A stretch of DNA of 64,000 nucleotides from JAUMWX01 sp023394215 (GCA_050313995.1 JBNPMM010000003.1), one strand, 5' to 3'; positions 50,102 to 58,946 are shown, counted from the first letter of the stretch. Notes: generated by a model not told the origin, from the letters alone. Translations and numbers: made by a program.

Positions 50102-51820
50102 CTAATCTTTTATTGTTAATTTATCTTTAGGGAAAAGTGCCCTAAGCTCTTCCAGCTTACCTTCCTTACCCCCTATATTTTCTTCCTTACCCTCTTCGAA
50201 CTTGATTTGAAAATCAAAACCGAACTCCTTACTAAGCTCCACTTCAGCATTCCTAATAAAAAAGTTCATGCCCTTAGCCATAACAAAACTATCCTTTTTC
50301 AAATAGTATATTATAAGATTTTTCCTGTTCTCCTCCCCGATCAAGCCCTCAAAAAGCATGCTCGTATATGGATACTGCTTGACTAAATAATTTCTTACAT
50401 AATCTCCCATGTCATCATTAGATATATGAGTCTTTGCTTCCGGCATTTCAAAAGCTCCCGAATCCGCATCCTGAAGCTCGGCTTCAAAATCATCGTCAGA
50501 TAACAAAGGCTTAGAATCCGGCAATGCTTCTTCAAAATCCGACTCTTCCTCTCCCGATACCCCTGTGGCTTCATCCTTAAGAGAATTCTCGGATTCTATT
50601 TTTTCCTGCGGCATACTTTCTTCAACTTTAGAAACCACTTCCTTTTTAGAAATGACTTCCTTTTCGGTCAAAGCAGCGTTTAATACCAAGGTCCCGTCAC
50701 TTAGCCTATTATTTAAGTCCTCGAACTTTTCTTCCAAGACCCTAAGCCTCAACTCTAAATCTTCCCTTGGCATAAACTCTAAAAGTCGTATACTTACAAG
50801 TTGAAACAAAAGATTTGCATTATCGGACTTTTTCATAAGCCCCTCATATTCTACCAAATTGTTCAAGGAATTTACCAATCTCTCAAGACTGACATTTTTA
50901 AGCATATCTCCATAATTTTCATAATATTCTTTAGCCTTGTCCATAAGCATATCTCTAAAGAAACCTATGAGCTCTTTTATAAAATTATGGGAATCTTTCC
51001 CCTTCTTAGCCTCATCTTCAAGCAAAGCAAATAAGGCCTTCATATCCTTGGAAAAAATCGCCCTTGCATATGAAATTTTAGTTTCCCGGCTGAACATACC
51101 CAAAAGATCATAAACATCAGCCGCTCTTATATCCTTCCTGCCTACTGATATAACCTGATCAAGTATGGATAAAGCATCTCTCATACCTCCGTATGCCATC
51201 TGGGATATTACGTCGATAGCATCTCCTGCCATTTCGACATCCTCAAGTGCTAAAATATCCCTTATCTGCCTTTCTATATTTTCTTTATCAATCCTCTTAA
51301 AATCAAATCTCTGAGTTCTTGAAAGTATGGTATCCGGTACCTTATCTATCTCCGTTGTAGCAAGTATAAATATAAGATGCTTAGGAGGCTCTTCCATAAT
51401 TTTCAAAAGAGCGTTAAAGGCTTCCCTTGTAATCATATGGGCCTCATCCACTATATAAACCTTGTATTTCAGATTTGTAGGGGGGTAAATAACCTTATCC
51501 CTAAGTTGCCTTATATCGTCTATCCCCCTATTTGTTGCGGCATCCATTTCTATAATATCCATAGTTCTTTCTTCCTGAATGGCCTTACAGTTTTCACATT
51601 GGTCACAAGGATTGCCGTCAACAGGATTAAGACAATTTACCGCCTTTGAAAAAATCTTGGCACAAGTGGTCTTTCCAGTTCCCCTTGTCCCGGAAAAAAT
51701 ATAGGCATGTGAAATATTGCCGGTCTTTATTTGATTTTTAAGTATATTAACTATATTATCTTGGCCATAAACCTGATCAAAGCGTCTCGGCCTGTATTTT
51801 CTATATAAGGCTTGCCTCAT
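50102..51820 (-). CDS. dnaX: DNA polymerase III tau/gamma subunit
   Basis: Clamp-loader ATPase of about 572 residues. The AAA+ module has YRKYRPRRFDQVYGQ, Walker A SGTRGTGKTT, the zinc-binding cysteines in CLNPVDGNPCDQCENC, VDEAHM and the SRTQRFDFKR arginine-finger segment. The domain-III collar follows, then an acidic linker and a C-terminal tau part (LELRLRVLEEKFED onward). I choose the ATG at 51820, with GAGGTGG upstream, over a Met 10 codons earlier. I did not identify a clear programmed frameshift for gamma. Confidence 0.95.
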   Translation of the reverse strand: MRQALYRKYRPRRFDQVYGQDNIVNILKNQIKTGNISHAYIFSGTRGTGKTTCAKIFSKAVNCLNPVDGNPCDQCENCKAIQEERTMDIIEMDAATNRGIDDIRQLRDKVIYPPTNLKYKVYIVDEAHMITREAFNALLKIMEEPPKHLIFILATTEIDKVPDTILSRTQRFDFKRIDKENIERQIRDILALEDVEMAGDAIDVISQMAYGGMRDALSILDQVISVGRKDIRAADVYDLLGMFSRETKISYARAIFSKDMKALFALLEDEAKKGKDSHNFIKELIGFFRDMLMDKAKEYYENYGDMLKNVSLERLVNSLNNLVEYEGLMKKSDNANLLFQLVSIRLLEFMPREDLELRLRVLEEKFEDLNNRLSDGTLVLNAALTEKEVISKKEVVSKVEESMPQEKIESENSLKDEATGVSGEEESDFEEALPDSKPLLSDDDFEAELQDADSGAFEMPEAKTHISNDDMGDYVRNYLVKQYPYTSMLFEGLIGEENRKNLIIYYLKKDSFVMAKGMNFFIRNAEVELSKEFGFDFQIKFEEGKEENIGGKEGKLEELRALFPKDKLTIKD

Positions 51821-51964
51821 ACTTTCCACCTCGAAGTTTATTCTTCTCAATATCCGATTCTATGATATTATACCATTTTTTATCAAATTTTTTAAATCTT
51901 CTATTCCTAATTATATAGGCAAAACTTACTAAAGGCCCATCATCTTTTATCAAAATAAGCCCAT

Positions 51965-52007
51965 AAGTAAAAATAGAGGCGACTTTAAGCCTCCCCCATT
52001 TTTACTT
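51965..52007 (-). terminator. terminator of the acyl-CoA operon
   Basis: GAGGC / GCCTC stem with an eight-base loop, extended by an outer AAGTAAAAAT / ATTTTTACTT pairing. It lies after the acyl-CoA dehydrogenase stop. The rest of 51821-52053 shows no gene; I looked for an SRP RNA or tRNA ahead of dnaX and saw none. Confidence 0.7.
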
Positions 52008-52053
52008 TACATAGGTCTTTTCTTTATAATACGGATGATATTTCAAATCAATC

Positions 52054-53187
52054 CTATCTCAACAAAGTTCCTGCTATTACAACTCTTTGAACCTCATTTG
52101 TTCCTTCAAAGATTTGGAAAATCTTGGCATCTCTCAATAATTTTTCTACCGGATATTCTCTTGAATAGCCATAACCGCCAAGAACTTGTATTGCTTCAAG
52201 ACAAACTTCAACCGCTATATCTCCCGCATAAGCTTTAGCCACAGCCGCTTCCATTGAGTACGGCATCTTCATATCTATCATCCTAAATACATGTTCCAAC
52301 ATAGCTTCTGCAGTCTCAACCTTTATTGCCATATCAGCCAACTTAAATTGTATTGCCTGTAAAGCGGCTATAGGTTTCTTAAATTGTATCCTTTCTTTTG
52401 AATACTTAACAGCTTCTTCCATAGCTCTTCTTGCTATACCGCAGGCGATTGCTCCTACAAAAGGTCTTGCAAGGTCAAGCGTAAGCATTGCGATCTTGAA
52501 ACCTTCCCCTTCCTTACCAAGAAGATTTGCCTTAGGAACTCTTACATTGTCGAAGAATACATCTGTTGTATTTGAAAGTCTGATACCCATCTTGTCTTCT
52601 TCTTTTCCTACGCTTATACCAGGTGTGGATCTTTCAACTATAAAAGCACTTATTCCCTTTAAGCCCAAGGACCTGTCTATACTTGCAAAAACTACAAATA
52701 TATCCGCAAATCCGGCATTTGTAATAAAACACTTCTTACCATTTATAATATAGTCATCCCCGTCTTTTACAGCCACTGTCAAACCTGAACCCGCATCTGA
52801 GCCCGCATCCGGTTCCGTTAAGGCAAATGCCCCAAATCTGCCCGGGATTACCACATCTGCAAATAACTTCTTTTGCTCAGGTGTCCCTGCAATTAATACA
52901 GGTTTTAGCCCCAGACTTGTTGCACAAAGAGTTGTTGCAAAACCGGCATCATATTTTCCAAGTTCCTCATATATGGCTGCTGCCGTTAAATTATCAAGTC
53001 CGCCTCCACCATATTCTTCAGGTATTTCAAGGCAATGGAAACCGAGTTCCATTGCCGCCTTATATATTTCCAAAGGAAATTCTCCCTTTCTGTCCAATTC
53101 AGCTACTGAATTTTTAAGATGTTTTTCCCCAAAATCTTTAGCTAACTTCACAAGATCTTTTTGGTCTTCATTTAACAAAAATGGCAT
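52054..53187 (-). CDS. acyl-CoA dehydrogenase, butyryl-CoA dehydrogenase type
   Basis: FAD enzyme of 377 residues that interconverts short-chain acyl-CoA and enoyl-CoA. It has FALTEPDAGSDAG, FITNAG, KMGIRLSNTTDVFFDNVRVP, QFKKPIAALQAIQFKLADM and FEGTNEVQRVVIAG, whose Glu is the catalytic base in butyryl-CoA dehydrogenases. No electron-transfer flavoprotein genes adjoin, so EtfAB must come from elsewhere. Third gene of an operon with an isomerase-like crotonase and a CoA-transferase. Chain length is inferred from likeness to Bcd. Confidence 0.92.
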   Translation of the reverse strand: MPFLLNEDQKDLVKLAKDFGEKHLKNSVAELDRKGEFPLEIYKAAMELGFHCLEIPEEYGGGGLDNLTAAAIYEELGKYDAGFATTLCATSLGLKPVLIAGTPEQKKLFADVVIPGRFGAFALTEPDAGSDAGSGLTVAVKDGDDYIINGKKCFITNAGFADIFVVFASIDRSLGLKGISAFIVERSTPGISVGKEEDKMGIRLSNTTDVFFDNVRVPKANLLGKEGEGFKIAMLTLDLARPFVGAIACGIARRAMEEAVKYSKERIQFKKPIAALQAIQFKLADMAIKVETAEAMLEHVFRMIDMKMPYSMEAAVAKAYAGDIAVEVCLEAIQVLGGYGYSREYPVEKLLRDAKIFQIFEGTNEVQRVVIAGTLLR

Positions 53188-53196
53188 AATATCCTC

Positions 53197-54486
53197 CTAT
53201 TTCTTAATTATTCCCACTCTTATTGCATCTTCCATCAACTTTTCCCTGAAATCCGGATGTGCTATTGCTATAAGCCTTCTTGCCCTTTCATCCAAAGGCA
53301 AATTATGAATATCTGCTATACCGTATTCAGTAACAACATACATAACAACGGATCTCGGAGTTGTAACTGCTTGTCCCGGAGGTAAGCTTACATTTATAGT
53401 TGATGAAAGCTTTCCTTCCTTATCCTTAACTGTTGAATTCAAGCATAGGAAGCTCTTTCCGCCCTTAGACATACCGGCTGCCAAAACATAATCCAATTGA
53501 CCGCCTGTTGAGCTGAATTGCTTAAATCCTATTGATTCCGAACCTACTTGTCCATAAAGGTCCACCATTAAGCAGGAATTGATGGACATAAAATTATCAT
53601 GGTCACTGGCAAGCTTAGGATCATTTACATAATTTATAGGAACAACCTCACACTTGCCCTCTCCTACAAAGTCATAAACCTCCTTACTGCCGAAACCGAA
53701 ACCTGCCATTATCCTCTTGTTTACTACGCCCTTCTTAGCTAAATAAACCAAAGAATCTGTCAGCATCTCAGTATGAACCCCTATATCCTTCTTATCTTCC
53801 AAACCGTATGCAACGGCATTGGCTATGCCGCCCAATCCTACCTGTAAAACCGCTCCGTCAGGAATAAGCGGAAGTATGTAGGAAGCTATAGTCTTGTCAA
53901 CCTCTCTTACAGGCGGTTGAATCAATTCATATAGTTCATGGTCATCTCTGACAAAGGCGTCAACCTTGTCTACATGTATCCTATGTTTTAAGCCTACAAC
54001 CTTAGGTTGGTGCTTGTTAACACTCAAAATTATCTTTTCCGCATATTCTGCCACTTCTCCACCCCAAGATGCTCCTTGAGGTCCGAAATATACATAACCC
54101 TCTTCATCAACCTCAGAACATTCCTGTATAAGCACATTAACCTTATAGTAATCTCTAAGAGGGATATCACTCCTTGAGAAATTTACTGAATTGAAACTAA
54201 CATTTCCCAAACTTTCATACTTTCTCTCAACACCTCCGGCAAATATGGAAGAGAAATTAACCCTGCCTATATATTCACTTGAGGTCATACACTTCACAGG
54301 TTTAGCAAGCAAAGCTGTTATAATTCTTACATCTTCCAGCTCTTGATACCTGTCACTGATAGCATCCAATAAAGGATACGGAGCACAGGAAAACCATCCA
54401 CCCCAAATCCTATCTCCGGATTTTATCAATTTAGCAGCATCTTCAATAGACATCATTTTAGCATTTAATTTTTCTTTAAAATCCAT
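53197..54486 (-). CDS. acetyl-CoA hydrolase/transferase family CoA-transferase (butyryl- or 4-hydroxybutyryl-CoA:acetate type)
   Basis: A 429-residue CoA-transferase that would swap CoA between acyl-CoA and acetate. It has the glycine-rich VLQVGLGGIANAV and GVHTEMLTD, where the Glu is the likely covalent catalytic residue, plus FKQFSSTGGQLDYVLAAG and the late PRSVVMYVVTEYGIADI segment. This is the Cat1/4-hydroxybutyrate CoA-transferase family. It lies between the crotonase-like gene (11 bases) and the acyl-CoA dehydrogenase (9 bases). The exact acyl group is not certain. Confidence 0.9.
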   Translation of the reverse strand: MDFKEKLNAKMMSIEDAAKLIKSGDRIWGGWFSCAPYPLLDAISDRYQELEDVRIITALLAKPVKCMTSSEYIGRVNFSSIFAGGVERKYESLGNVSFNSVNFSRSDIPLRDYYKVNVLIQECSEVDEEGYVYFGPQGASWGGEVAEYAEKIILSVNKHQPKVVGLKHRIHVDKVDAFVRDDHELYELIQPPVREVDKTIASYILPLIPDGAVLQVGLGGIANAVAYGLEDKKDIGVHTEMLTDSLVYLAKKGVVNKRIMAGFGFGSKEVYDFVGEGKCEVVPINYVNDPKLASDHDNFMSINSCLMVDLYGQVGSESIGFKQFSSTGGQLDYVLAAGMSKGGKSFLCLNSTVKDKEGKLSSTINVSLPPGQAVTTPRSVVMYVVTEYGIADIHNLPLDERARRLIAIAHPDFREKLMEDAIRVGIIKK

Positions 54487-54497
54487 AATACATACTC

Positions 54498-55283
54498 CTA
54501 TCTACCTTTAAATTCTGCAGCTCTCTTTTCCATAAATGAAGAAATGCCTTCTTTGAAGTCATCCGTCTTTGAACATTCTACCTGTCCCTTGGACTCTACC
54601 TTACCGAAGTCTCTATAATGCTTAAATACCGCTTCGTAAATCAAAGCCTTGCTGTTAGCATAGGATACCAAAGGTCCTCCGGCTAACTTTTTCACCAATT
54701 TATGGGTTTCCTCCTTCAAGTCCTTAAGCTCAACTACCTTATAAAATAGGCCCAAATCAAAACCTTCTTGAGCAAGCAAAGGGCGACCTGTCAATATTAA
54801 GTCCATGGTTTTATGCCAACCTATGTCCTTGGCAAGCAAAAAAGCTCCCCCGGTATCAGGTATCAACCCGATATTTACAAAGGCTTGGATAAATTTAACC
54901 TCGCTTGAAACTAAAACCAAGTCACAAGATAAAGCTAAATTACAACCCGCTCCGGCAACAGCTCCGGAACACGCCGCAACTACCGGTTTAGGTAACTTCC
55001 TTATTGTATCCGAGATATCAAAAACTCTTTCAACAAGCTTAAAATCGCCTATGTCGTCTTTTTTAACCTTATCATAGAAGTAAGCTATGTCTCCGCCTGC
55101 ACTGAAACACTTTTCACTTCCCGTGATTAATACTACTTTAACTTCATCGCTCTTACACTTTTCAAGGCAATATTCCAATTCATCAGCCATAGATTCATCA
55201 ATGGCATTGAAGTTTTTAATATAGTTTAACTGAATATTGGCAACTCCTTCTTCAACCTTGAAAATAATCTTCTTTAGTTCCAT
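54498..55283 (-). CDS. enoyl-CoA hydratase/isomerase family protein, isomerase-like active site
   Basis: A 261-residue crotonase-fold protein. The oxyanion-hole segments are present (KCFSAGGDIAYF and GAVAGAGCNLALSCDLVL). At the place of the first catalytic glutamate of hydratases (QPE in typical crotonases) the sequence is QAFVNIGLIPDTGG. It therefore lacks that Glu and instead has an Asp in IPDTGG, as in PaaG-type enoyl-CoA isomerases. So a plain crotonase role is doubtful and a double-bond isomerase is more likely. It is the first gene of the operon, with AGGAGG before the ATG. Confidence 0.85.
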   Translation of the reverse strand: MELKKIIFKVEEGVANIQLNYIKNFNAIDESMADELEYCLEKCKSDEVKVVLITGSEKCFSAGGDIAYFYDKVKKDDIGDFKLVERVFDISDTIRKLPKPVVAACSGAVAGAGCNLALSCDLVLVSSEVKFIQAFVNIGLIPDTGGAFLLAKDIGWHKTMDLILTGRPLLAQEGFDLGLFYKVVELKDLKEETHKLVKKLAGGPLVSYANSKALIYEAVFKHYRDFGKVESKGQVECSKTDDFKEGISSFMEKRAAEFKGR

Positions 55284-55328
55284 TTCCTACCTCCTTTTCT
55301 TAAAATACAGACCTACTTTTATAAAGAT

Positions 55329-55365
55329 AGTTAAGTAAAAAACTTAACTTCTTATTAATATTATA
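55329..55365 (-). promoter_or_regulatory. promoter -10 and operator-like inverted repeat of the acyl-CoA operon
   Basis: On the minus strand TATAAT (55360-55365) is followed by a perfect inverted repeat AGTTAAGT-N5-ACTTAACT at 55329-55349, covering about +5 to +25 of the transcript. The -35 is weak. Position and symmetry suggest a repressor operator, or a leader hairpin. The remaining bases to 55519 hold nothing that I recognise. Confidence 0.6.
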
Positions 55366-55519
55366 TACCCATAAAATATAAATTAAAAGATAAAAAAACG
55401 TTTTCTTTGCTTAATTTCAATATTTAAAACCACAAATTCCATAAAATTCCCTTTAAAAATCAATATTCTACGTGGATTTTATAAGATTTCCACAATTGAA
55501 GGAAAGAATTACCTAAACA

Positions 55520-55539
55520 TTTTGATATCGATATCAAAA
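55520..55539. other. 20-bp perfect palindrome
   Basis: TTTTGATATCGATATCAAAA, a perfect palindrome, partly inside the T-run of the next terminator and about 240 bases upstream of the acyl-CoA operon. It could be a protein-binding site. Confidence 0.5.
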
Positions 55540-55577
55540 AAATGCTCCTTTGATGACTAAACACCAAAAAGAGCATT
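55536..55577 (-). terminator. terminator of the SGNH hydrolase gene
   Basis: AATGCTC / GAGCATT arms, a partly paired interior, and a T-run on the minus strand. Confidence 0.75.
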
Positions 55578-55582
55578 GCCTA

Positions 55583-56212
55583 CTATTTATTAAAATATTC
55601 AAAAAGCTTATTGGCCATAAGCTCATGTCCTTTCTCATTCAAATGAATACCGTCGGAACAAATACAATCCCTGCCTATAAAATCCTTTGCATCCAGGAAA
55701 TCACAGTTGTGACTTTCTGCAATCCCCTTATAAATTTCACCTAATTCCTCCGCCTTTCTTGCAGAAAGCTCGGAAAATTCTATCCATTCAAGGCTTGGAT
55801 AGATTCTCGGAGGGGCTATCAACAAAATCTTAACCTCCATACCCTTCCTGGCAAGAGTTTCTCTTGTTTTTAAAAGAAGCTCATCAAGCCCATAGCCTAT
55901 CTCATAAGCCCCTACATGATACCTGTCCTTTGTATCATTTGTCCCCAACATTATAATCATATAATCGAGTGGATTGTGACTCACCAGACATGGATAAATA
56001 TATTCAATAGCATTTACTCCCGGCTCTATGTAATCCGAAAATGCTGTAGTCCTCCCATTCATCCCCTCTTCTATAACTGTAAATTTCCCTGTAAGTTTTT
56101 TTGATAAAAGTCCGGTCCATCTGACGGTTGACGGAAATCTTCCGCCTCGTTCTCCATCGTAGCCCCAAGTATTGGAGTCACCGAAACATAGAATCCTCTT
56201 TTCCATATACAT
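55583..56212 (-). CDS. SGNH/GDSL hydrolase
   Basis: A 209-residue esterase or lipase of the SGNH fold. Block I is ILCFGDSNTWGYDG (nucleophile Ser in GDSN), block III MLGTNDTKD, and the Asp-His pair is in CSDGIHLNEKGHE. There is no signal peptide, so it acts in the cytosol, perhaps as an acetyl- or aryl-esterase or a thioesterase. It follows the DUF1576 gene by 12 bases; no strong ribosome-binding site is seen, so coupling is possible, and a Met two codons later could also be the start. Substrate unknown. Confidence 0.85.
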   Translation of the reverse strand: MYMEKRILCFGDSNTWGYDGERGGRFPSTVRWTGLLSKKLTGKFTVIEEGMNGRTTAFSDYIEPGVNAIEYIYPCLVSHNPLDYMIIMLGTNDTKDRYHVGAYEIGYGLDELLLKTRETLARKGMEVKILLIAPPRIYPSLEWIEFSELSARKAEELGEIYKGIAESHNCDFLDAKDFIGRDCICSDGIHLNEKGHELMANKLFEYFNK

Positions 56213-56224
56213 CTTATATAGACT

Positions 56225-57496
56225 CTAAAGCCTATCCTCCTTTTTAAGAAATTTCCTAACTTCCTCAATTATCGGCACCATGGTAAGGGCTACAAAGCCC
56301 CCTGCAAAACCATTGTTATATAAATTTAAGCCTCCGTGCAAAACACCAACACCGGATACAATCGCCACATGCACAAGCCCCGCAAACATACCTGCTATAA
56401 AGCCGTATCGACCTGCTATCGGAGCAAGATTGCTTGCAAATAAAACCGTAACCATCGATCCTACACTATGGGGTTCATAAACATTTATCTCATAAGCTAT
56501 AATAGCCCCGATAAGAACCGGAATAACATTTCTCACATGCTTACCGGCGGCTCCGAATCCAAATATGGTAAAAATTCCGCCAAGTATAGGTCCATTTAAA
56601 GGTTGCTTATCGATGATAACAAAACTCGTGTAAAATATTCCCAACAGACCCATATTAATAAGGGTAGCTCCTAAACCGTACTCTTCTATAAAATTACTCG
56701 GGGCCCTTCCAGAACTTTTAACAAGACTTTTAAAATCTCCAAACTTTGACTTATCCAAGTGAATTCCCCATAAAAGGCTTCCTATGAAAAACATATATAC
56801 AAGTACAATTATCCTTATGTTCTGGTCCATATTTACCATGGTTACGCTTTTTACCTCCAAAGCGAAAGATTTTAAAATCCCCTGTATAAAAAGCCCTATT
56901 ATACCGCATGTAAATCCTATATTATATAGGGTATAACCCTGGTGGAAGGAAGAAAAAGTTCTTCCTAAAACAGGTAATATAAATCCTATAAAAATTCCTA
57001 CTATATATGAAAGTATAAAACCTTGAACTATGGGAAGCCCCATTCCGAAACAAAGATAACTTACAACAGGACCCAGGGCGGCTCCAAAAAATTTATACTT
57101 TATAAAATGATCGGGGGATTCCTTATGAAGCCTGTAATATATTGTAACCCCCCAGGAAATTGGCAAGGAATTAAAAAGATTCTTGCCGAATAAAGAAAAA
57201 CCGAACAAAGTAAATATAGATGCTATCATAAGACTGTCGAAAACTATTCCGGCTCCCCACATAAACAAAAGGGCGGCAAGCATAACTGTAGATGCATTTA
57301 AAAAGGTTGCCCCTATTCCACCGAGCTCAATATAATCCGTTAAAAGTTGCCCCGGCGAAGTAAGTATTGCCATATAACCCTTATAAACTCTGTCTATAGG
57401 CTCAACAATAAGTGAAAACAAAAGAATGCTTCCTGCAAAAATAAACAGCAAGCCATATATATGCTTATTTTTTACCTTGCTTTTTTTATCTATCAT
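56225..57496 (-). CDS. DUF1576 multi-pass membrane protein
   Basis: A 423-residue membrane protein with about ten to twelve hydrophobic segments, starting YGLLFIFAGSILLFSLIV. It matches the DUF1576 family in length and in stretches such as YIELGGIGATFLNAS near the N-terminus and EEYGLGATLINMGLLG in the second half. These two GATxxN segments suggest an internal duplication with two inverted or repeated halves, as in many transporters. No substrate is known. It is likely in one unit with the SGNH hydrolase. Confidence 0.8.
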   Translation of the reverse strand: MIDKKSKVKNKHIYGLLFIFAGSILLFSLIVEPIDRVYKGYMAILTSPGQLLTDYIELGGIGATFLNASTVMLAALLFMWGAGIVFDSLMIASIFTLFGFSLFGKNLFNSLPISWGVTIYYRLHKESPDHFIKYKFFGAALGPVVSYLCFGMGLPIVQGFILSYIVGIFIGFILPVLGRTFSSFHQGYTLYNIGFTCGIIGLFIQGILKSFALEVKSVTMVNMDQNIRIIVLVYMFFIGSLLWGIHLDKSKFGDFKSLVKSSGRAPSNFIEEYGLGATLINMGLLGIFYTSFVIIDKQPLNGPILGGIFTIFGFGAAGKHVRNVIPVLIGAIIAYEINVYEPHSVGSMVTVLFASNLAPIAGRYGFIAGMFAGLVHVAIVSGVGVLHGGLNLYNNGFAGGFVALTMVPIIEEVRKFLKKEDRL

Positions 57497-57618
57497 ATAA
57501 ACCCCTGTAAATAATTATTAAATATAATATAACATAAGCAAGTTTAGCTAACAAGACAATCGTATTCCACAATAGCTATAAAAACATTTAAACTTACAAA
57601 ACGACTGCAATTGTAACT

Positions 57619-57804
57619 ATGATTGCCAAGCAAGAAATTTTTAAATCTTTATCTACGAATTTTTTAAGCTTTTATAATATTTATTACTTATTACATAATA
57701 AATATATTATCTATTTCATTGCTTATTACGTAATTAATTATTATAATAAATTAGATAAAGAGTTAATTAATTTATATAACGACATTAAAGGCAAATTAAA
57801 ATGA
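57619..57804 (+). CDS. small AT-rich ORF coupled to the K+ channel gene, uncertain
   Basis: A frame of 61 residues, very rich in Tyr, Ile, Asn and Leu, with a hydrophobic middle (IIYFIAYYVINYY). It ends ATGA, so its stop overlaps the start of the channel gene by four bases, which is the usual sign of coupled translation. Against it: no ribosome-binding site before its ATG, unusual composition and no recognisable family. The DNA here is unusually AT-rich, which favours chance frames. If it is not a gene, 57497-57800 is a 300-base AT-rich spacer. Confidence 0.35.
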   Translation: MIAKQEIFKSLSTNFLSFYNIYYLLHNKYIIYFIAYYVINYYNKLDKELINLYNDIKGKLK

Positions 57805-58562
57805 AAAAGAAGCAAATTATATATGATGTAATTTTTTCTATTTTGGCACTTATTGCCATTGTTATTACTATTTTAGATATATTAAACAAAATTGATTTAG
57901 ACAACAACTATACATTATATTCTATAGATCAATTCATTTTATACATTTTTATAATAGATTATTTTGGTAGATTAATATTTTCTAAAAATAAAAAAGAATT
58001 TTTTAAAAATAATATACCCGATTTAATTTCTATCATCCCTTTTCATTCAATATTTAAGATTTTTAGAATCACTAAACTGCTAAGAATTACAAAGTTAACC
58101 AGATTGACTAAGTTAACTAAATTATTTAGATTTATCGGAATATCCGGAAGATTATATAAATACACAAAAATATTCTTAAAGAAAAACGGATTAATTTATG
58201 TTTTAGGATTTAATATAATATTAATTTTTTTAGGTGCTATCGCCATGACTATTTTAGAAAATTATAAATTTGAAGATGCTATATGGTGGGCATTTGTTAC
58301 AGCTACAACAGTTGGGTATGGAGATATTTCCCCTACTTCTTTAACCGGAAGAATATTGGCCGGATTATTAATGATTGTTGGTATAGGTTCTATAGGTATG
58401 CTTACAGGTTCAATCGCTACATTTTTCTTATCAGAAAATAATAATTTAAATAATGATAATCCAATTTCTGAATTAATTAATAAATCTACAGATTTAACAG
58501 AATACGAAAAACAAGAATTAATAAATTATAGTAGCTACCTAATTAATAAAAGAAAAAATTAG
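57801..58562 (+). CDS. voltage-gated-type potassium channel, six-helix
   Basis: A 253-residue ion channel. S1 and S2 are about residues 7-27 and 43-60, followed by S3 (IPDLISIIPF) and a positively charged S4-like helix with Arg/Lys every third or fourth place (FRITKLLRITKLTRLTKLTK). S5, the pore helix and the selectivity filter TTVGYGDISP come next, then S6 and a short cytosolic tail. So it is a Kv-type K+ channel subunit without a C-terminal RCK domain. AAAGG lies ten bases upstream. The gene is markedly AT-rich compared with the neighbours, which may mean recent acquisition. Its direction is opposite to flanking genes. Confidence 0.9.
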   Translation: MKKKQIIYDVIFSILALIAIVITILDILNKIDLDNNYTLYSIDQFILYIFIIDYFGRLIFSKNKKEFFKNNIPDLISIIPFHSIFKIFRITKLLRITKLTRLTKLTKLFRFIGISGRLYKYTKIFLKKNGLIYVLGFNIILIFLGAIAMTILENYKFEDAIWWAFVTATTVGYGDISPTSLTGRILAGLLMIVGIGSIGMLTGSIATFFLSENNNLNNDNPISELINKSTDLTEYEKQELINYSSYLINKRKN

Positions 58563-58674
58563 AAGAGAGATATAAAAAAGAAAATATTAAAAAAATTATT
58601 ATTTGAATTGTGAGCTACTTACATGTTATTTGTATGCTACCTACAAAAAATCACAACAAATCACAGAAAATCAT

Positions 58675-58714
58675 ATAAAAAAACCGTTGAAATATAGTCA
58701 TTTCAACGGTTTTA
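58675..58714. terminator. bidirectional terminator
   Basis: A 13-bp stem AAACCGTTGAAAT / ATTTCAACGGTTT with a six-base loop and T-runs on both sides, between the channel gene (+) and rpsR (-). The bases 58563-58670 before it carry short AAATCACA-like repeats and nothing else. Confidence 0.85.
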
Positions 58715-58718
58715 AATG

Positions 58719-58946
58719 CTAATTAACTTGATATGGTAATATAGCGATTTGTCTTGCTCTCTTTATGTTAAGAGTAACTTCCCTTTGGTGAGCAGCACAA
58801 GTGCCAGTCATTCTTCTTGGAAGTATTTTTCCTCTTTCGCTTATAAAAGGCTTCATTGAAGCTGCATCTTTATAATCGATCTTTTTGTTTTTATCTTTAC
58901 AAAAAGCACATACTTTTTTTCTTGGTCTAAACCTTCTATTTTGCAT
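58719..58946 (-). CDS. rpsR: 30S ribosomal protein S18
   Basis: A 75-residue protein that pairs with S6 on the 30S platform. It has KKVCAFCKDKNKKIDYKD, with a CxxC-like pair, and the conserved ILPRRMTGTCAAHQREVTLN, then the basic end RARQIAILPY. AGGAG precedes the ATG. Last gene of rpsF-ssb-rpsR. Confidence 0.97.
   Translation of the reverse strand: MQNRRFRPRKKVCAFCKDKNKKIDYKDAASMKPFISERGKILPRRMTGTCAAHQREVTLNIKRARQIAILPYQVN

Noticed and set aside
50102..51820. A programmed frameshift in dnaX producing gamma
   Set aside because: No slippery A-rich heptamer with a following hairpin was seen at the expected place near the end of the collar domain.
51821..52053. A small cytoplasmic SRP RNA or tRNA ahead of dnaX, as in Bacillus
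   Set aside because: No GGAA-type SRP tetraloop stem and no tRNA cloverleaf could be built; only the terminator of the acyl-CoA operon is there.
56071..56268. A 65-codon frame spanning the junction of the SGNH and DUF1576 genes
   Set aside because: It is a shifted reading of the two real genes, both of which have clear motifs in their own frames.
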